Positions 8,561 through 16,411 of a stretch of 64,000 nt of DNA are shown piece after piece. Both the position numbers and the translations under genes were made by a program. The stretch spans positions 62,001 to 126,000 of the forward strand of contig CAZKRY010000001.1 in the NCBI GenBank assembly GCA_964555355.1, in the 5' to 3' direction. The first letter of the stretch is position 1; every line of letters starts with the position of its first letter. The stretch comes from CAIKBL01 sp964555355. GTDB lineage: Bacteria; Pseudomonadota; Gammaproteobacteria; Ga0077536. The notes beneath the pieces are model-generated. The model made no database searches. It saw nothing but the letters and a program-made list of their open reading frames with translations, and was not told where the DNA came from.

Positions 8561-9352
8561 ATGCCGACGCTTGCCCTCAAAGATGTCACGCTGAATTACC
8601 GGGTGGAAGGCGACGCGCAGGCGCCGGTCGTCGTGCTGTCTAACTCGCTCGCTTCCAATCTGTCGATGTGGGATGCGCAAGTACCGGCATTGCGCGCGGC
8701 AGGTTTTCGCGTCGTGCGCTATGACACCCGTGGTCATGGCGCATCCTCCGTGCCGGCGGGACCCTATACGCTTGACGCATTGGCATCGGATGCGCTGGGC
8801 TTGCTTGATGCCCTCGACATCAAACAGGCACATTTCTGCGGCTTGTCGCTTGGCGGCATGACAGGTCAGAAATTCGCGACCTTGCATGGTACGCGGCTCA
8901 AATCGCTGGTGTTATGCGCGACCGCGGCGTACATGGGGCCGCCCGATCTATGGGAAGGCCGGATTAAACTCGTTACGGAGAAAGGAATGTCGGCGGTCGT
9001 CGACGCAACGCTTTCCCGCTGGTTTACCGCAAAGAATCAGCGGCGCCTTCCTAACGAAGTCGCGCGGATTCGGGAAGGCATCCTCGCCACGCCGCCAGCC
9101 GGCTATTGTGGTTGCGGTGGTGCCATCCGCGAGATGGATCAACGCGAAGCCATCCGTGGGATCCGCACGCCAACGCTCGTCATGGTGGGCGCACTTGATC
9201 CGGCGACCACCGTTGATTCCGCTAAAGTGATTCATGAGCGGATCCCAGGCGCGGAATTACTCATTATCCCGGAATCTCAACATCTCTTTAATGTCGAGTT
9301 TCCGGATCAGTTCAACACCGGTTTGATTAACTTTCTGCAACGACATCGTTAA
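8561..9352 (+). CDS. Alpha/beta hydrolase, 3-oxoadipate enol-lactonase (PcaD)-like
   Basis: The 263-residue alpha/beta-hydrolase has the nucleophile elbow GLSLGG (S96), the acid D213 in VGALDPATT and H241 in PESQHLFN. The cap region with LWEGRIKLVTEKGM and the RYDTRGHGAS strand match 3-oxoadipate enol-lactonases (PcaD), which hydrolyse 3-oxoadipate enol-lactone in protocatechuate and catechol breakdown. No other beta-ketoadipate gene is nearby, so related lactones are possible. An AGGAGG ribosome site lies upstream of the ATG. The catechol dioxygenase at the right window edge is about 55 kb away and uses a different (meta) cleavage route. Confidence 0.82.
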   Translation: MPTLALKDVTLNYRVEGDAQAPVVVLSNSLASNLSMWDAQVPALRAAGFRVVRYDTRGHGASSVPAGPYTLDALASDALGLLDALDIKQAHFCGLSLGGMTGQKFATLHGTRLKSLVLCATAAYMGPPDLWEGRIKLVTEKGMSAVVDATLSRWFTAKNQRRLPNEVARIREGILATPPAGYCGCGGAIREMDQREAIRGIRTPTLVMVGALDPATTVDSAKVIHERIPGAELLIIPESQHLFNVEFPDQFNTGLINFLQRHR

Positions 9353-9367
9353 CGCTTCTTCGCGCAG

Positions 9368-9709
9368 ATGAGCGATCGTTTCCGACGTGTATGGGCGATG
9401 GTCAAAAAAATTCCGCGTGGACGGGTGGCGACTTATGGCCAGATCGCCGCCTTAACGGATCTCGGCGGGCGCAGTGCCGCGCGCCAAGTCGGGTATGCGT
9501 TGTCCGCGCTCCCGGACGACACGCGGGTGCCGTGGCATCGCGTGGTTAACGCCTCCGGCAAGATCAGCACGCGCAGCGATCCCGACCGACCGGAATATCA
9601 GCGCATATTGCTCGAGGCCGAAGGCATTGAATTTATGCTCGGCGGCGTCATCGATCTCGGCATCTATCTTTGGCAACCGGTTAAAAAAACCCGTGAACGC
9701 GCCAACTGA
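9368..9709 (+). CDS. Alkyltransferase-like DNA repair protein (ATL, MGMT family with Cys replaced)
   Basis: The 113-residue protein has the MGMT DNA-binding fold: IPRGRVATYGQIA helix region, GGRSAARQVGYAL (including the R39 finger) and PWHRVVN. In MGMT the motif is PCHRV with the acceptor cysteine. Here W56 replaces it, which is the mark of alkyltransferase-like proteins such as E. coli eAtl. These bind O6-alkylguanine and flag it for nucleotide excision repair but do not remove the alkyl group. It starts 16 bp after the lactonase gene and overlaps the following glutaredoxin-like gene by 17 bp. Confidence 0.9.
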   Translation: MSDRFRRVWAMVKKIPRGRVATYGQIAALTDLGGRSAARQVGYALSALPDDTRVPWHRVVNASGKISTRSDPDRPEYQRILLEAEGIEFMLGGVIDLGIYLWQPVKKTRERAN

Positions 9710-10094
9710 TACACCCGCCACGCCCAAACGCGCCGGGTGGGTCATCATCCTGCTCTTGTTGGTTTTCGTCGCGCTCAATAATTGGCGCAATGGCTCACGC
9801 GCCAAACCTGTTTATTGCGAACAAGACAAACGGCCGACAGCCGATACGGTCATCATGTTATCGGCTGTTTGGTGTGGCTACTGCGCGCGAGCGCGTCAAC
9901 TCTTTGTCGATAAAAAAATCGACTACTGTGAATACGACGTTGAAAAGTCCGCCGAAGGTGCGCGGCGGCATCAAGCCTCAGGCGGGCGCGGCGTGCCCGT
10001 CATTTTGATCAAGCGGGATGTGGTGTTTGGGTTTGAGCGGAGCGCGGTGATGGAGAAGCTACTGGCGAATGGGCTCGTGCCGCTTACGGAGTGA
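9693..10094 (+). CDS. Membrane-anchored glutaredoxin-like protein
   Basis: From the GTG at 9693 this 133-residue protein has a hydrophobic helix (about residues 16-29). A thioredoxin-fold domain follows with WCGYCARARQLF (C61 and C64), DYCEYDVEKS and GGRGVPVILI, the cis-proline and glutathione-binding strand of glutaredoxins. It would place a dithiol glutaredoxin at the membrane, probably on the periplasmic side. Longer in-frame starts exist inside the ATL gene and are less likely. The overlap with ATL suggests co-transcription. The gene ends just before a REP-like palindrome. Confidence 0.77.
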   Translation: MNAPTDTPATPKRAGWVIILLLLVFVALNNWRNGSRAKPVYCEQDKRPTADTVIMLSAVWCGYCARARQLFVDKKIDYCEYDVEKSAEGARRHQASGGRGVPVILIKRDVVFGFERSAVMEKLLANGLVPLTE

Positions 10095-10102
10095 TCGATC
10101 GG

Positions 10103-10150
10103 AAGACCCTCACCCTACCCTCTCCCGCGGAGCGGGAGAGGGTGAAGACA
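10103..10150. repeat. REP-like extragenic palindrome, copy 1
   Basis: Between two convergent genes sits AAGACCCTCACCC followed by a near-perfect palindrome: arm at 10117-10128 (ACCCTCTCCCGC), 3-base loop, arm at 10132-10143. The same core recurs at about 21.07, 49.47, 50.58, 56.37 and 60.6 kb, always at gene ends. It could act as a bidirectional terminator or mRNA 3'-end stabiliser. Confidence 0.85.
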
Positions 10151-10173
10151 CAAGCGCAGGGGAGAAGATTTGG

Positions 10174-12585
10174 TTAGTGCGAAACCCCAACCGCGAACTG
10201 TGACAAGTCGACGTTCTCGCCGACCATCAAGTCATCGCGATACATGAACTTCGGTCGCACAAACCACACCAAAAGCGGCAGCACGATCAGCGACAGCAAC
10301 ATGTTGATGAGCATGATCGCGACCAGCAACTTGCCCATGTCCGCCATGAATTTAAGGTCGGACAGGAAGTACCACGGCACGATACCGATGAGCATGACCG
10401 TCGCCGTAAACATAATGGCTTTGCCGGTGGTAGTTAGCGCGGCATAAATCGCGGCGGCAAAGTCATGGTTGCGCGCGGTGAATTCCTCGCACATCCGACT
10501 TAAGAGATAAATACCGTAGTCGATACCAACACCCACCCCCATAACCGCAACGATCGTGGCATTGATATCGAGACCAATGCCTAACAAGTGCATCGTCGCG
10601 CCGAGCATGAAGTTCGACAAGTTCACGGGAATAAGCAACAGGATACCGGCGACAATCGACTTGTAGGCCAAGCTCGCGATGACTAACACCGCTACGTTGA
10701 CCAAGCCGAGAATAAAGTAGTGATAGCGTTCTACTACGTTATTCATGGCTTGTTGTAGCGCGATTACGCCAGAGGCTAACCGCACCCTAAAGGTCGGATG
10801 ATCTTCGCCGACGGCCGCCACCGCACGCCGTGCACTCGCGAGAGCCGCGTCGACAGTTTCTTGTTTGTTGTCTTTAAACCAAATAGAAACCGTCGAATTC
10901 TGGAACTCAAAGTCGGCGATAGTCGAGAAGTTAACCGGGTTGGTACCAAAGGTCGCGGCGAAGCCGGCGGTCCCGACTGCTTGTTCCGTCGGGTCGAGAA
11001 TGAGCCACTTTGGATTACCGCCCGAGAACAAGCGATACACCTCTTGCATGTAGTCGGTGAACGATAGTGTCGCGCGCGGCGGCATAACGGTATCGGCTTC
11101 CATAATCCGCTGGATCTTGGAGGTAACTTCCACTGCGGGCGGCGTGCGAGCGACGCGGTTTTCCGGATCGCGTTCTTTGGACTCCAGCACGATTTCCAAG
11201 GTATTCATTCCCGGGAAGTGTGCATTGATGGCGTGCACCGCGGTGTTGAATTCCGAGTCCTCCCACAACAGGCTACTGCCCTCGACGGGGTTACCGATCT
11301 TGATCAGCGAGTTCACGTAAATCGCCGCGACACCCAACACCGTGACAACCACGGCCGTCACGATCGCGGGTTTACCCACCACACTGCGAGCGATGGCGCC
11401 CAGCGCTTTCTCTTCCAATAGATGGATACCGGCTTCTTTCTCTTTGCCGCCCACAATTTCTTCCAGGTTTTTTGGCGCCGGCAGGTAAGACAGCAGAATG
11501 GAAATCAGGAACACTCCGGTAGGAATGATCCACAACGCCCAGAATCCGCAGAAAATAGCGTGATTGACCATGGTTTGAATCGGCGCGACGGCAATGAAGA
11601 CGATGCCGAATACGTCGGTCATGATGCCGAGTACCGACGGTGCCATCATGATCCCCATGGTGATTTCCGCAGCCTTTCGCTTTTCTTTCACATGCGAAAG
11701 GATTTCGTAGTAACGCTCGGTGTATTGAACGCAATGCGAGAACGATCTGGCGACGAGCAACAACGGCACGATCATTAGCAACGGCTCGACCGGTCTCCCT
11801 AACCACCCGATAAAGCCAAAGCCCCAAACCCCCGCGACCGCGGCACAAATAATCGGCGTGCTGACGCCGGCGATGTTGCGCATGTAGAGCACCAACAGCA
11901 CTATCAACGCGCCTACCGTCACGCCGAAAATGCCGTAGGTTTGTTTCTGAAGTTTATACACCCACCCGGTCAGCATCGGTTGGCCGGCGACGTACACATT
12001 GTGATGTTCGTCGCGCGCGGCCTCGACCAGGCTCTGCACTTGCTTAAACGCCTCGCCGTAGTCGACGTTGTGGTGGTAGGCAATGTTGATAAGGGTCGCC
12101 GTTTCATCCGGCGAAATATAGAACGTCCGTGCGTTTGGTGATTTGCTGACGCGGGATTTAAATTCCGCAATTTCTTCCGGTGTGCTCGGCGCTTTGTTAT
12201 CCATCAACGCTTGTAAGTCGACGCCGTCCGGAGTTGCCTCGGCGTAGCGAACTTTCTCGGTGGTGATGGAAATCAGCGTGTCGTGGTCGACATTGGGAAT
12301 GACGTCCAGATCGCGTGTGAGTTGCCAAACTTTCTGCAAGGTTTCCTGGTTATAGATGTCGCCGCTTTTACGTTTGACCATCACGTAGATCATCAGTGGG
12401 TTGCCGAAATTGGGATGGTCGTAATAGACCTGCACGAACGGGTCGTCCTTCGGCAGCAGGTCTTTAAAGATGGTACGGATCTCGACTTTGGGAATGCCAA
12501 TCGCGAAAGCAATCGTGATTAGAATGAACGCGATGCCGCAAATTCCTCGGCGGTCCATGATCCATTTAGCCAAACGAAAGTTCAT
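10174..12585 (-). CDS. MMPL/RND-superfamily exporter
   Basis: This 803-residue protein has the MMPL-type RND layout: an N-terminal helix (about 14-32), a large periplasmic domain, helices around 225-420, a second periplasmic domain and a final helix cluster (about 625-790). The second half carries ATIVAVMGVGVGIDYGIYLLSR, the RND helix with the proton-relay Asp, and FTATVMLIGIVPWYF. Such proteins export lipids, hopanoids or hydrophobic compounds using the proton gradient. The cargo is not clear. It is transcribed alone on the minus strand. A second, HpnN-like MMPL gene lies at 23190-25808. Confidence 0.9.
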   Translation of the reverse strand: MNFRLAKWIMDRRGICGIAFILITIAFAIGIPKVEIRTIFKDLLPKDDPFVQVYYDHPNFGNPLMIYVMVKRKSGDIYNQETLQKVWQLTRDLDVIPNVDHDTLISITTEKVRYAEATPDGVDLQALMDNKAPSTPEEIAEFKSRVSKSPNARTFYISPDETATLINIAYHHNVDYGEAFKQVQSLVEAARDEHHNVYVAGQPMLTGWVYKLQKQTYGIFGVTVGALIVLLVLYMRNIAGVSTPIICAAVAGVWGFGFIGWLGRPVEPLLMIVPLLLVARSFSHCVQYTERYYEILSHVKEKRKAAEITMGIMMAPSVLGIMTDVFGIVFIAVAPIQTMVNHAIFCGFWALWIIPTGVFLISILLSYLPAPKNLEEIVGGKEKEAGIHLLEEKALGAIARSVVGKPAIVTAVVVTVLGVAAIYVNSLIKIGNPVEGSSLLWEDSEFNTAVHAINAHFPGMNTLEIVLESKERDPENRVARTPPAVEVTSKIQRIMEADTVMPPRATLSFTDYMQEVYRLFSGGNPKWLILDPTEQAVGTAGFAATFGTNPVNFSTIADFEFQNSTVSIWFKDNKQETVDAALASARRAVAAVGEDHPTFRVRLASGVIALQQAMNNVVERYHYFILGLVNVAVLVIASLAYKSIVAGILLLIPVNLSNFMLGATMHLLGIGLDINATIVAVMGVGVGIDYGIYLLSRMCEEFTARNHDFAAAIYAALTTTGKAIMFTATVMLIGIVPWYFLSDLKFMADMGKLLVAIMLINMLLSLIVLPLLVWFVRPKFMYRDDLMVGENVDLSQFAVGVSH

Positions 12586-12927
12586 TGCTCGGATTCTCCC
12601 GATGCTGTTGTTTTAACAATACCGGCACACAAAGGGGCCGTGCCGGCGGTCCATAAGGGCACCGAGTGAGTCATCAATTCAGGGGATCGCGAACAATGCG
12701 TAGCGCTGAATCAATCGGCCCGGACTTAAACCGGGCTTCACCTAGAGCGAGCGCATCGTCAAACAAAGGTTAGTTAGATTGGCGCACGCGTGCCGTACGA
12801 GCCGGATTCTAACCATATACGGCGTAATGCAGAAGCCTTACACCGGCGCGGGAAATAAAGATTAACTGACCCCAACCGCCGTTCCCGTGTAGGAACTACG
12901 AACCCTTCCGCCACCGAGAACGACGCG
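12586..12927. other. Intergenic region without a recognisable gene
   Basis: This 342-bp stretch separates the SGNH-like gene's 3' end from the start of the MMPL gene. It has a GCCCGG...CCGGGC hairpin (about 12717-12735) that could end the upstream minus-strand transcript. It also holds a 25-base segment (around 12850-12875) containing CTGACCCC, which reads on the minus strand like the GGGGTCAG palindromes often linked to REP-associated transposases. No open frame here looks like a protein. Confidence 0.5.
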
Positions 12928-14094
12928 TTAGCGCTTGCCGAGGTCACCCAACCAACGATAGACCTCATCCGCGAGCCACTGCGCCACAACTTCGGCGCCT
13001 TCGATAGTTAGCGCGAGTTCATTCGGAAAAAATAACCGTGCGCCTTGCCCATCGCCGCCCGCGGTTTGCAACGTTTCATGCAGACTCAGGCAACGCAGTT
13101 TATTCTCGGCGCAGAACGAGCTGATCACTTTGGCATCGTCGCTCGGCAGTAGGCCGTCGGCGACTTTGAGCAAGTGCCGGCCACCTGACCAAGCATCCGC
13201 GGACACTTGCGGCGGCAGTGGAAAATGCACGAGTAAAAACGGAATTTCTCGCTGCTCCGCAAGTTTGGCCAGCGCGAGCACATGTTGCAGCGAGGGCGCA
13301 TGGACGGCTCCCAGATCGGTTGCGCGCGCGCCAGCCAGTTTGTCGCGCGCCGCGTCTCCCACCGTGATGGTGCTGTGCATGGCGCGTATCGACCACCAAT
13401 CAGCGGCGAGGCGCGCGGCGACACTTTGTTTGGCGATAGCCGCCAACCACAGCGGGGGCGGCGGCGGATAATCTTCCAAATGTGGCACGCGCAGCGTGGT
13501 GACTTCTTTGCGTAAACCCGTGGCAAGACCGTCGGTTGTCGCGGCGTCCGCTAAAAAACGCGCGTCGGCATGCGGCATCAACGAGGTATAAAACAGTACG
13601 ATCGCGGTGGGCTTTAGTTCGTCGATGAGCGCCGGTGCCGCCAAGTAGTTTTGCGCCGCGCCGTAGCCGGACTTGCCGGAGATTACAAAACGCACCGGTG
13701 GTTTTAAGGCGGTTTTTTCGTTGACCAGGTTTTGCGCCTTGACGACAAAGGTCTGATCGATATCAGCACCCCACCCCTCGACGAATTCATCGCCGAACAT
13801 CAAAAACTTGAGTTCGGAACGCAGGTGCGTACCCATCGGCCGATCACGCACGCCAATTTCGTTGGTCTTGAATAGAAATTGAAAGTCACCGAATGGCGAG
13901 TCGATTAGGCGATCGACATTCAGCTTGTAGCCGACTCCTTTGACCGGATCGAATTCCACAAACGCGGCAAGCGCGCTAGCGAGTTCATTTTCGCGAAACC
14001 CCGGTTTCAATTTGAGAACGTAGCGCCCATACCCTTCGCACGCCAAGACAATGCCTACGAGGACCAACAGCACTTTGACGAGACGTCCACCCAT
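12928..14094 (-). CDS. SGNH/GDSL-hydrolase-like protein with altered nucleophile motif
   Basis: The 388-residue protein has an N-terminal membrane helix (about 5-20) and an extracytoplasmic domain. The string NEIGVRDRP followed by FLMFGDEFVEGWGAD (residues 97-110) matches the SGNH block I pattern (usually LGDSFTFGWG), and SGKSGYGAAQNYL matches block II. The catalytic Ser of GDS is replaced by Glu (GDE, 101-103), so classical hydrolase activity may be lost. Remote relatives include peptidoglycan or polysaccharide O-acetyl-modifying SGNH proteins. The ATG at 14094 is used. It is a single gene, with a lone perfect DnaA-box-like TTATCCACA about 20 bp upstream. Confidence 0.62.
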   Translation of the reverse strand: MGGRLVKVLLVLVGIVLACEGYGRYVLKLKPGFRENELASALAAFVEFDPVKGVGYKLNVDRLIDSPFGDFQFLFKTNEIGVRDRPMGTHLRSELKFLMFGDEFVEGWGADIDQTFVVKAQNLVNEKTALKPPVRFVISGKSGYGAAQNYLAAPALIDELKPTAIVLFYTSLMPHADARFLADAATTDGLATGLRKEVTTLRVPHLEDYPPPPPLWLAAIAKQSVAARLAADWWSIRAMHSTITVGDAARDKLAGARATDLGAVHAPSLQHVLALAKLAEQREIPFLLVHFPLPPQVSADAWSGGRHLLKVADGLLPSDDAKVISSFCAENKLRCLSLHETLQTAGGDGQGARLFFPNELALTIEGAEVVAQWLADEVYRWLGDLGKR

Positions 14095-14251
14095 GACTTC
14101 CCCCCGTATTCAGTTATCCACACCCAACCGGTCTTCGCCGATTCTGACTTCAAGCTTAGCAGCCTGTCGGACCTAGGATAAATCCAAGGCGGCGATTCCC
14201 TAAGTCCTCGGCTGCAAAATAGGGAAGGCCGCGAGCGCTAGAACCGTCGTG

Positions 14252-14713
14252 CTACGGGCAGAGATTCTTGACGATGTAAGACCACTCGGCGGGGGCGACG
14301 GGGGTGATGGATAGACGGCTACCCCGTTGCAGTAATGGCATGGTGGCAAGCGCCGGGTGTTTGCGCAGTTCGTTCAACGAGATGAGCGGTAATTCTTGTT
14401 TGAGCTTGACATCGACGGTATACCAGCGCGGCGCTTCTTTGAGGCTTTTGGGATCGTAATAGCGGTGCTGACGCATGAACGCAGTCGGGTCCGGATAGCC
14501 GGCGCACAGTACTTCAACAATGCCCACGATGCCCGGCTCGGGACAGCTCGAATGGTAGAAGAAAGCGAGCTGGCCTTTCGCGAAATCATCGCGCAACCAA
14601 TTGCGCACCTGATAGTTGCGCACCCCGTCCCACATACTGGTGCGGCGGGCACACGCTTTAAGATGATCGAGCCCAAACACATCGGGCTCGGATTTCATAA
14701 GCCAGTAACGCAT
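14252..14713 (-). CDS. EVE-domain protein
   Basis: The 153-residue protein is a single EVE domain (PUA-like fold, thymocyte nuclear protein 1 family). It begins RYWLMKSEP, continues with MWDGVRNYQVRNWLRDD and QLAFFYHSSCPEPGIVGIVEVL, and ends with LKQELPLISLNELR. EVE domains bind modified nucleobases such as 5-methyl- or 5-hydroxymethyl-cytosine in DNA or RNA. The bacterial role of the stand-alone form is not settled. The gene lies just downstream of the 6S RNA gene on the same strand, where many gammaproteobacteria carry the 5-formyltetrahydrofolate cyclo-ligase gene. Confidence 0.92.
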   Translation of the reverse strand: MRYWLMKSEPDVFGLDHLKACARRTSMWDGVRNYQVRNWLRDDFAKGQLAFFYHSSCPEPGIVGIVEVLCAGYPDPTAFMRQHRYYDPKSLKEAPRWYTVDVKLKQELPLISLNELRKHPALATMPLLQRGSRLSITPVAPAEWSYIVKNLCP

Positions 14714-14762
14714 GGACTAGCGTCCTAAATTCAATCGGCCGGTAACGCGCGAAAAAATGGAA

Positions 14763-14950
14763 GGCGTTCTCCGCCATGCCGCTGCGGGCCGTAATCTTGA
14801 ACCAAAGGCTCAAGATTGGAACTTCTCGGAGTGAATCAGGCTTCCCGCAAATTCGCGGGCATGCACAACATCGCTGCCAGATCGGTCCCTAAGAGTTGCA
14901 AATATAGGCTCAAGGATCTCGAACCCACTGGCGAACACAGCAGAGAACAC
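14763..14950 (-). ncRNA. ssrS: 6S RNA
   Basis: On the minus strand the region between zapA and the EVE gene matches E. coli 6S RNA in order. The 5' closing segment GTTCTCTG comes first, then CTTGAGCCTATATTT (E. coli CTGAGCCGATATTT), a central purine-rich bulge region, and GGTTCAAGATTACGG. The 3' strand GCAGCGGCATGGCGGAGAAC pairs back with the 5' end. A TTTTTT run follows the 3' end. A TAGAAT -10-like box is about 10 bases upstream. The length of about 188 nt agrees with the family. 6S RNA binds sigma70-RNA polymerase and mimics an open promoter. Location next to zapA is the known synteny. Both ends are estimated. Confidence 0.87.
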
Positions 14951-15055
14951 CAAGCCGGATTCTACCCGCGAATGGCGTCGAATAGTCGAACGAACGATTT
15001 CGAGGGAGTGCCGGCGTCGCGCTTTATACAGATTGCGCACACGGCGCGCCCGCCG

Positions 15056-15400
15056 CTATTCGAGCGTTAGAGTGGCCATGACCGGTGGATTCTCCGCCAG
15101 CCGGCCGCGCGTGAGTGCGGATTTAATTTTGGATTGGATGCGTTCGATGCCGGCACCGAGATCGCTTTCCACCGATTCGATGCGGCGTCGGTAGTCCAGA
15201 TATTCGTGTGCGATATTGAGCGCGGCCATCACCGCCACGCGTTCGCTACCAATGACCTTGCCGCTGTCGCGTTGTTCGCGCAGCTTACGGTTCAGGAATT
15301 CCACCGAGGCGAATAGCGCTTCGCGCTCGTCCTCGGCACAACCGACGACATACTCCTTGTCCATGATTGTGACGGTGATCGGCTTGACGGCGGAATTCAT
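15056..15400 (-). CDS. zapA: Cell division protein ZapA
   Basis: The 114-residue protein has the ZapA layout: an N-terminal VTIMDKEYVVGCAEDEREAL strand-helix, then RKLREQRDSGKVIGSERVAVMAALNIAHEYL and a C-terminal coiled coil. ZapA crosslinks FtsZ filaments at the division ring. It is followed by 6S RNA on the same strand and preceded by a ZapB-like coiled-coil gene, and the divergent ygfB operon is the classic gammaproteobacterial neighbourhood. The C-terminal extension (GRLAENPPVMATLTLE) after the coil is slightly longer than in E. coli. Confidence 0.93.
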   Translation of the reverse strand: MNSAVKPITVTIMDKEYVVGCAEDEREALFASVEFLNRKLREQRDSGKVIGSERVAVMAALNIAHEYLDYRRRIESVESDLGAGIERIQSKIKSALTRGRLAENPPVMATLTLE

Positions 15401-15461
15401 GTTGCTTTCGAGTGCTTACTATCTATCAATGTAAAAATCAGCGGATGCGTATCGTGTCGAA

Positions 15462-15683
15462 CTAACGGGCTTCCATGGCTTTCAAGCGAGCGATCATCGC
15501 CTCCACCCGCGATCTAGCCTGCTCGGTTTTCTCAATCAGCGTGGCACGTTCGGTGGCGAGCACGGTATGCTGGCTGCGCAGTGCTTCGTTCTCATTGGCC
15601 AGTGTCTCGACGGTGCGGATAAGTTCATCTACCCGCGCTTCGAGCGCTGCGATATCCAGGCGGTCTTTGTGTGATTCAGCCAT
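15462..15683 (-). CDS. ZapB-like (TIGR02449-type) coiled-coil protein
   Basis: From the ATG at 15683 this 73-residue protein is one continuous coiled coil (RVDELIRTVETLANENEALRSQ...), resembling the small TIGR02449 family found next to zapA in many gammaproteobacteria. ZapB-type proteins assist Z-ring assembly through ZapA. An upstream in-frame extension of 13 residues, starting MPQTISYD, is possible but is less like the family. The gap to zapA is 61 bp and both are on the minus strand, so the two are probably co-transcribed. Confidence 0.72.
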   Translation of the reverse strand: MAESHKDRLDIAALEARVDELIRTVETLANENEALRSQHTVLATERATLIEKTEQARSRVEAMIARLKAMEAR

Positions 15684-15841
15684 GGGCGCGTCGTTTGGAT
15701 CGTAGGATATGGTTTGGGGCAATATAGTGCTCGCACCGAAGCATGGTCAACCGAGTTGAAACGTCCGTAACCCGCGCCGACCGGTTCTAGTCGCAGTAAG
15801 CTCGTGGGATAATCCCCGACCCCGACCCGGCAGGTTTGTCC

Positions 15842-16411
15842 ATGACCTATTTTTCCGCCCGCTCCTTCTACGCCACCGTCGCCCAGGCCTTGTCCTGCTT
15901 AGACAGCGACGTCGAACCGGCCGAATGCCATGGCATGTTATGCGGTATGTTATGTAGCCCCACCGGCTTTGAGACCACGCTGTGGCTGCAGCACCTGACC
16001 GGCTACCCCGAGGTCGACGCCACCGAAGATGAAGTGAGTGATGCGCTGAATGATTTGCTGCAGCTAACCATGCGTGGCATCGATTCGGATGAATACGGCT
16101 TCGAACTCCTGCTGCCGGATGATGATGAGCCTCTGATGGTGCGTACCGACGCCTTGGGCGGTTGGTGCCGCGGGTTTCTATCCGGCTTCGGGGTAAGCCA
16201 AGGTGCCGCGGCGATGAGCAACGAGAGCCAAGAGTTTTTAAGTGATCTCTATCGATTAAGCCAAGTGGATGCCACCGAACCGGATTCCGAACTCGGCGAG
16301 CAGGCGTTTCTTGAAATTGTGGAATACGCACGTATGGGCGCCATTCTCTTGCGCGAAGAGAATCGACAAGTCCTGCCCACCGCGTCGCTCGAATCCGGGA
16401 TGTTGCATTGA
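15842..16411 (+). CDS. ygfB: UPF0149 family protein YgfB
   Basis: The 189-residue protein has the YgfB/UPF0149 pattern: ECHGMLCGMLCSP near residue 30, followed by an acidic helical middle and GWCRGFLSGFGVSQ at about 105-120. The C-terminal EYARMGAILLREE helix closes it. In Pseudomonas YgfB is linked to control of beta-lactam resistance via AmpDh3. The role elsewhere is uncertain. The ATG at 15842 is chosen. Its stop overlaps the pepP start (TGATG), and gene order ygfB-pepP-ubiH-ubiI is conserved in gammaproteobacteria. Confidence 0.92.
   Translation: MTYFSARSFYATVAQALSCLDSDVEPAECHGMLCGMLCSPTGFETTLWLQHLTGYPEVDATEDEVSDALNDLLQLTMRGIDSDEYGFELLLPDDDEPLMVRTDALGGWCRGFLSGFGVSQGAAAMSNESQEFLSDLYRLSQVDATEPDSELGEQAFLEIVEYARMGAILLREENRQVLPTASLESGMLH

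Noticed and set aside
14114..14122. Perfect DnaA-box-like TTATCCACA
   Set aside because: Only one box was found, with no AT-rich unwinding element, no dnaA/dnaN neighbours and no cluster. A replication origin is not supported.
14810..15040. Minus-strand frame of 76 codons between EVE and zapA
   Set aside because: It overlaps the 6S RNA and its promoter and has no family features; its text is explained by the RNA gene.
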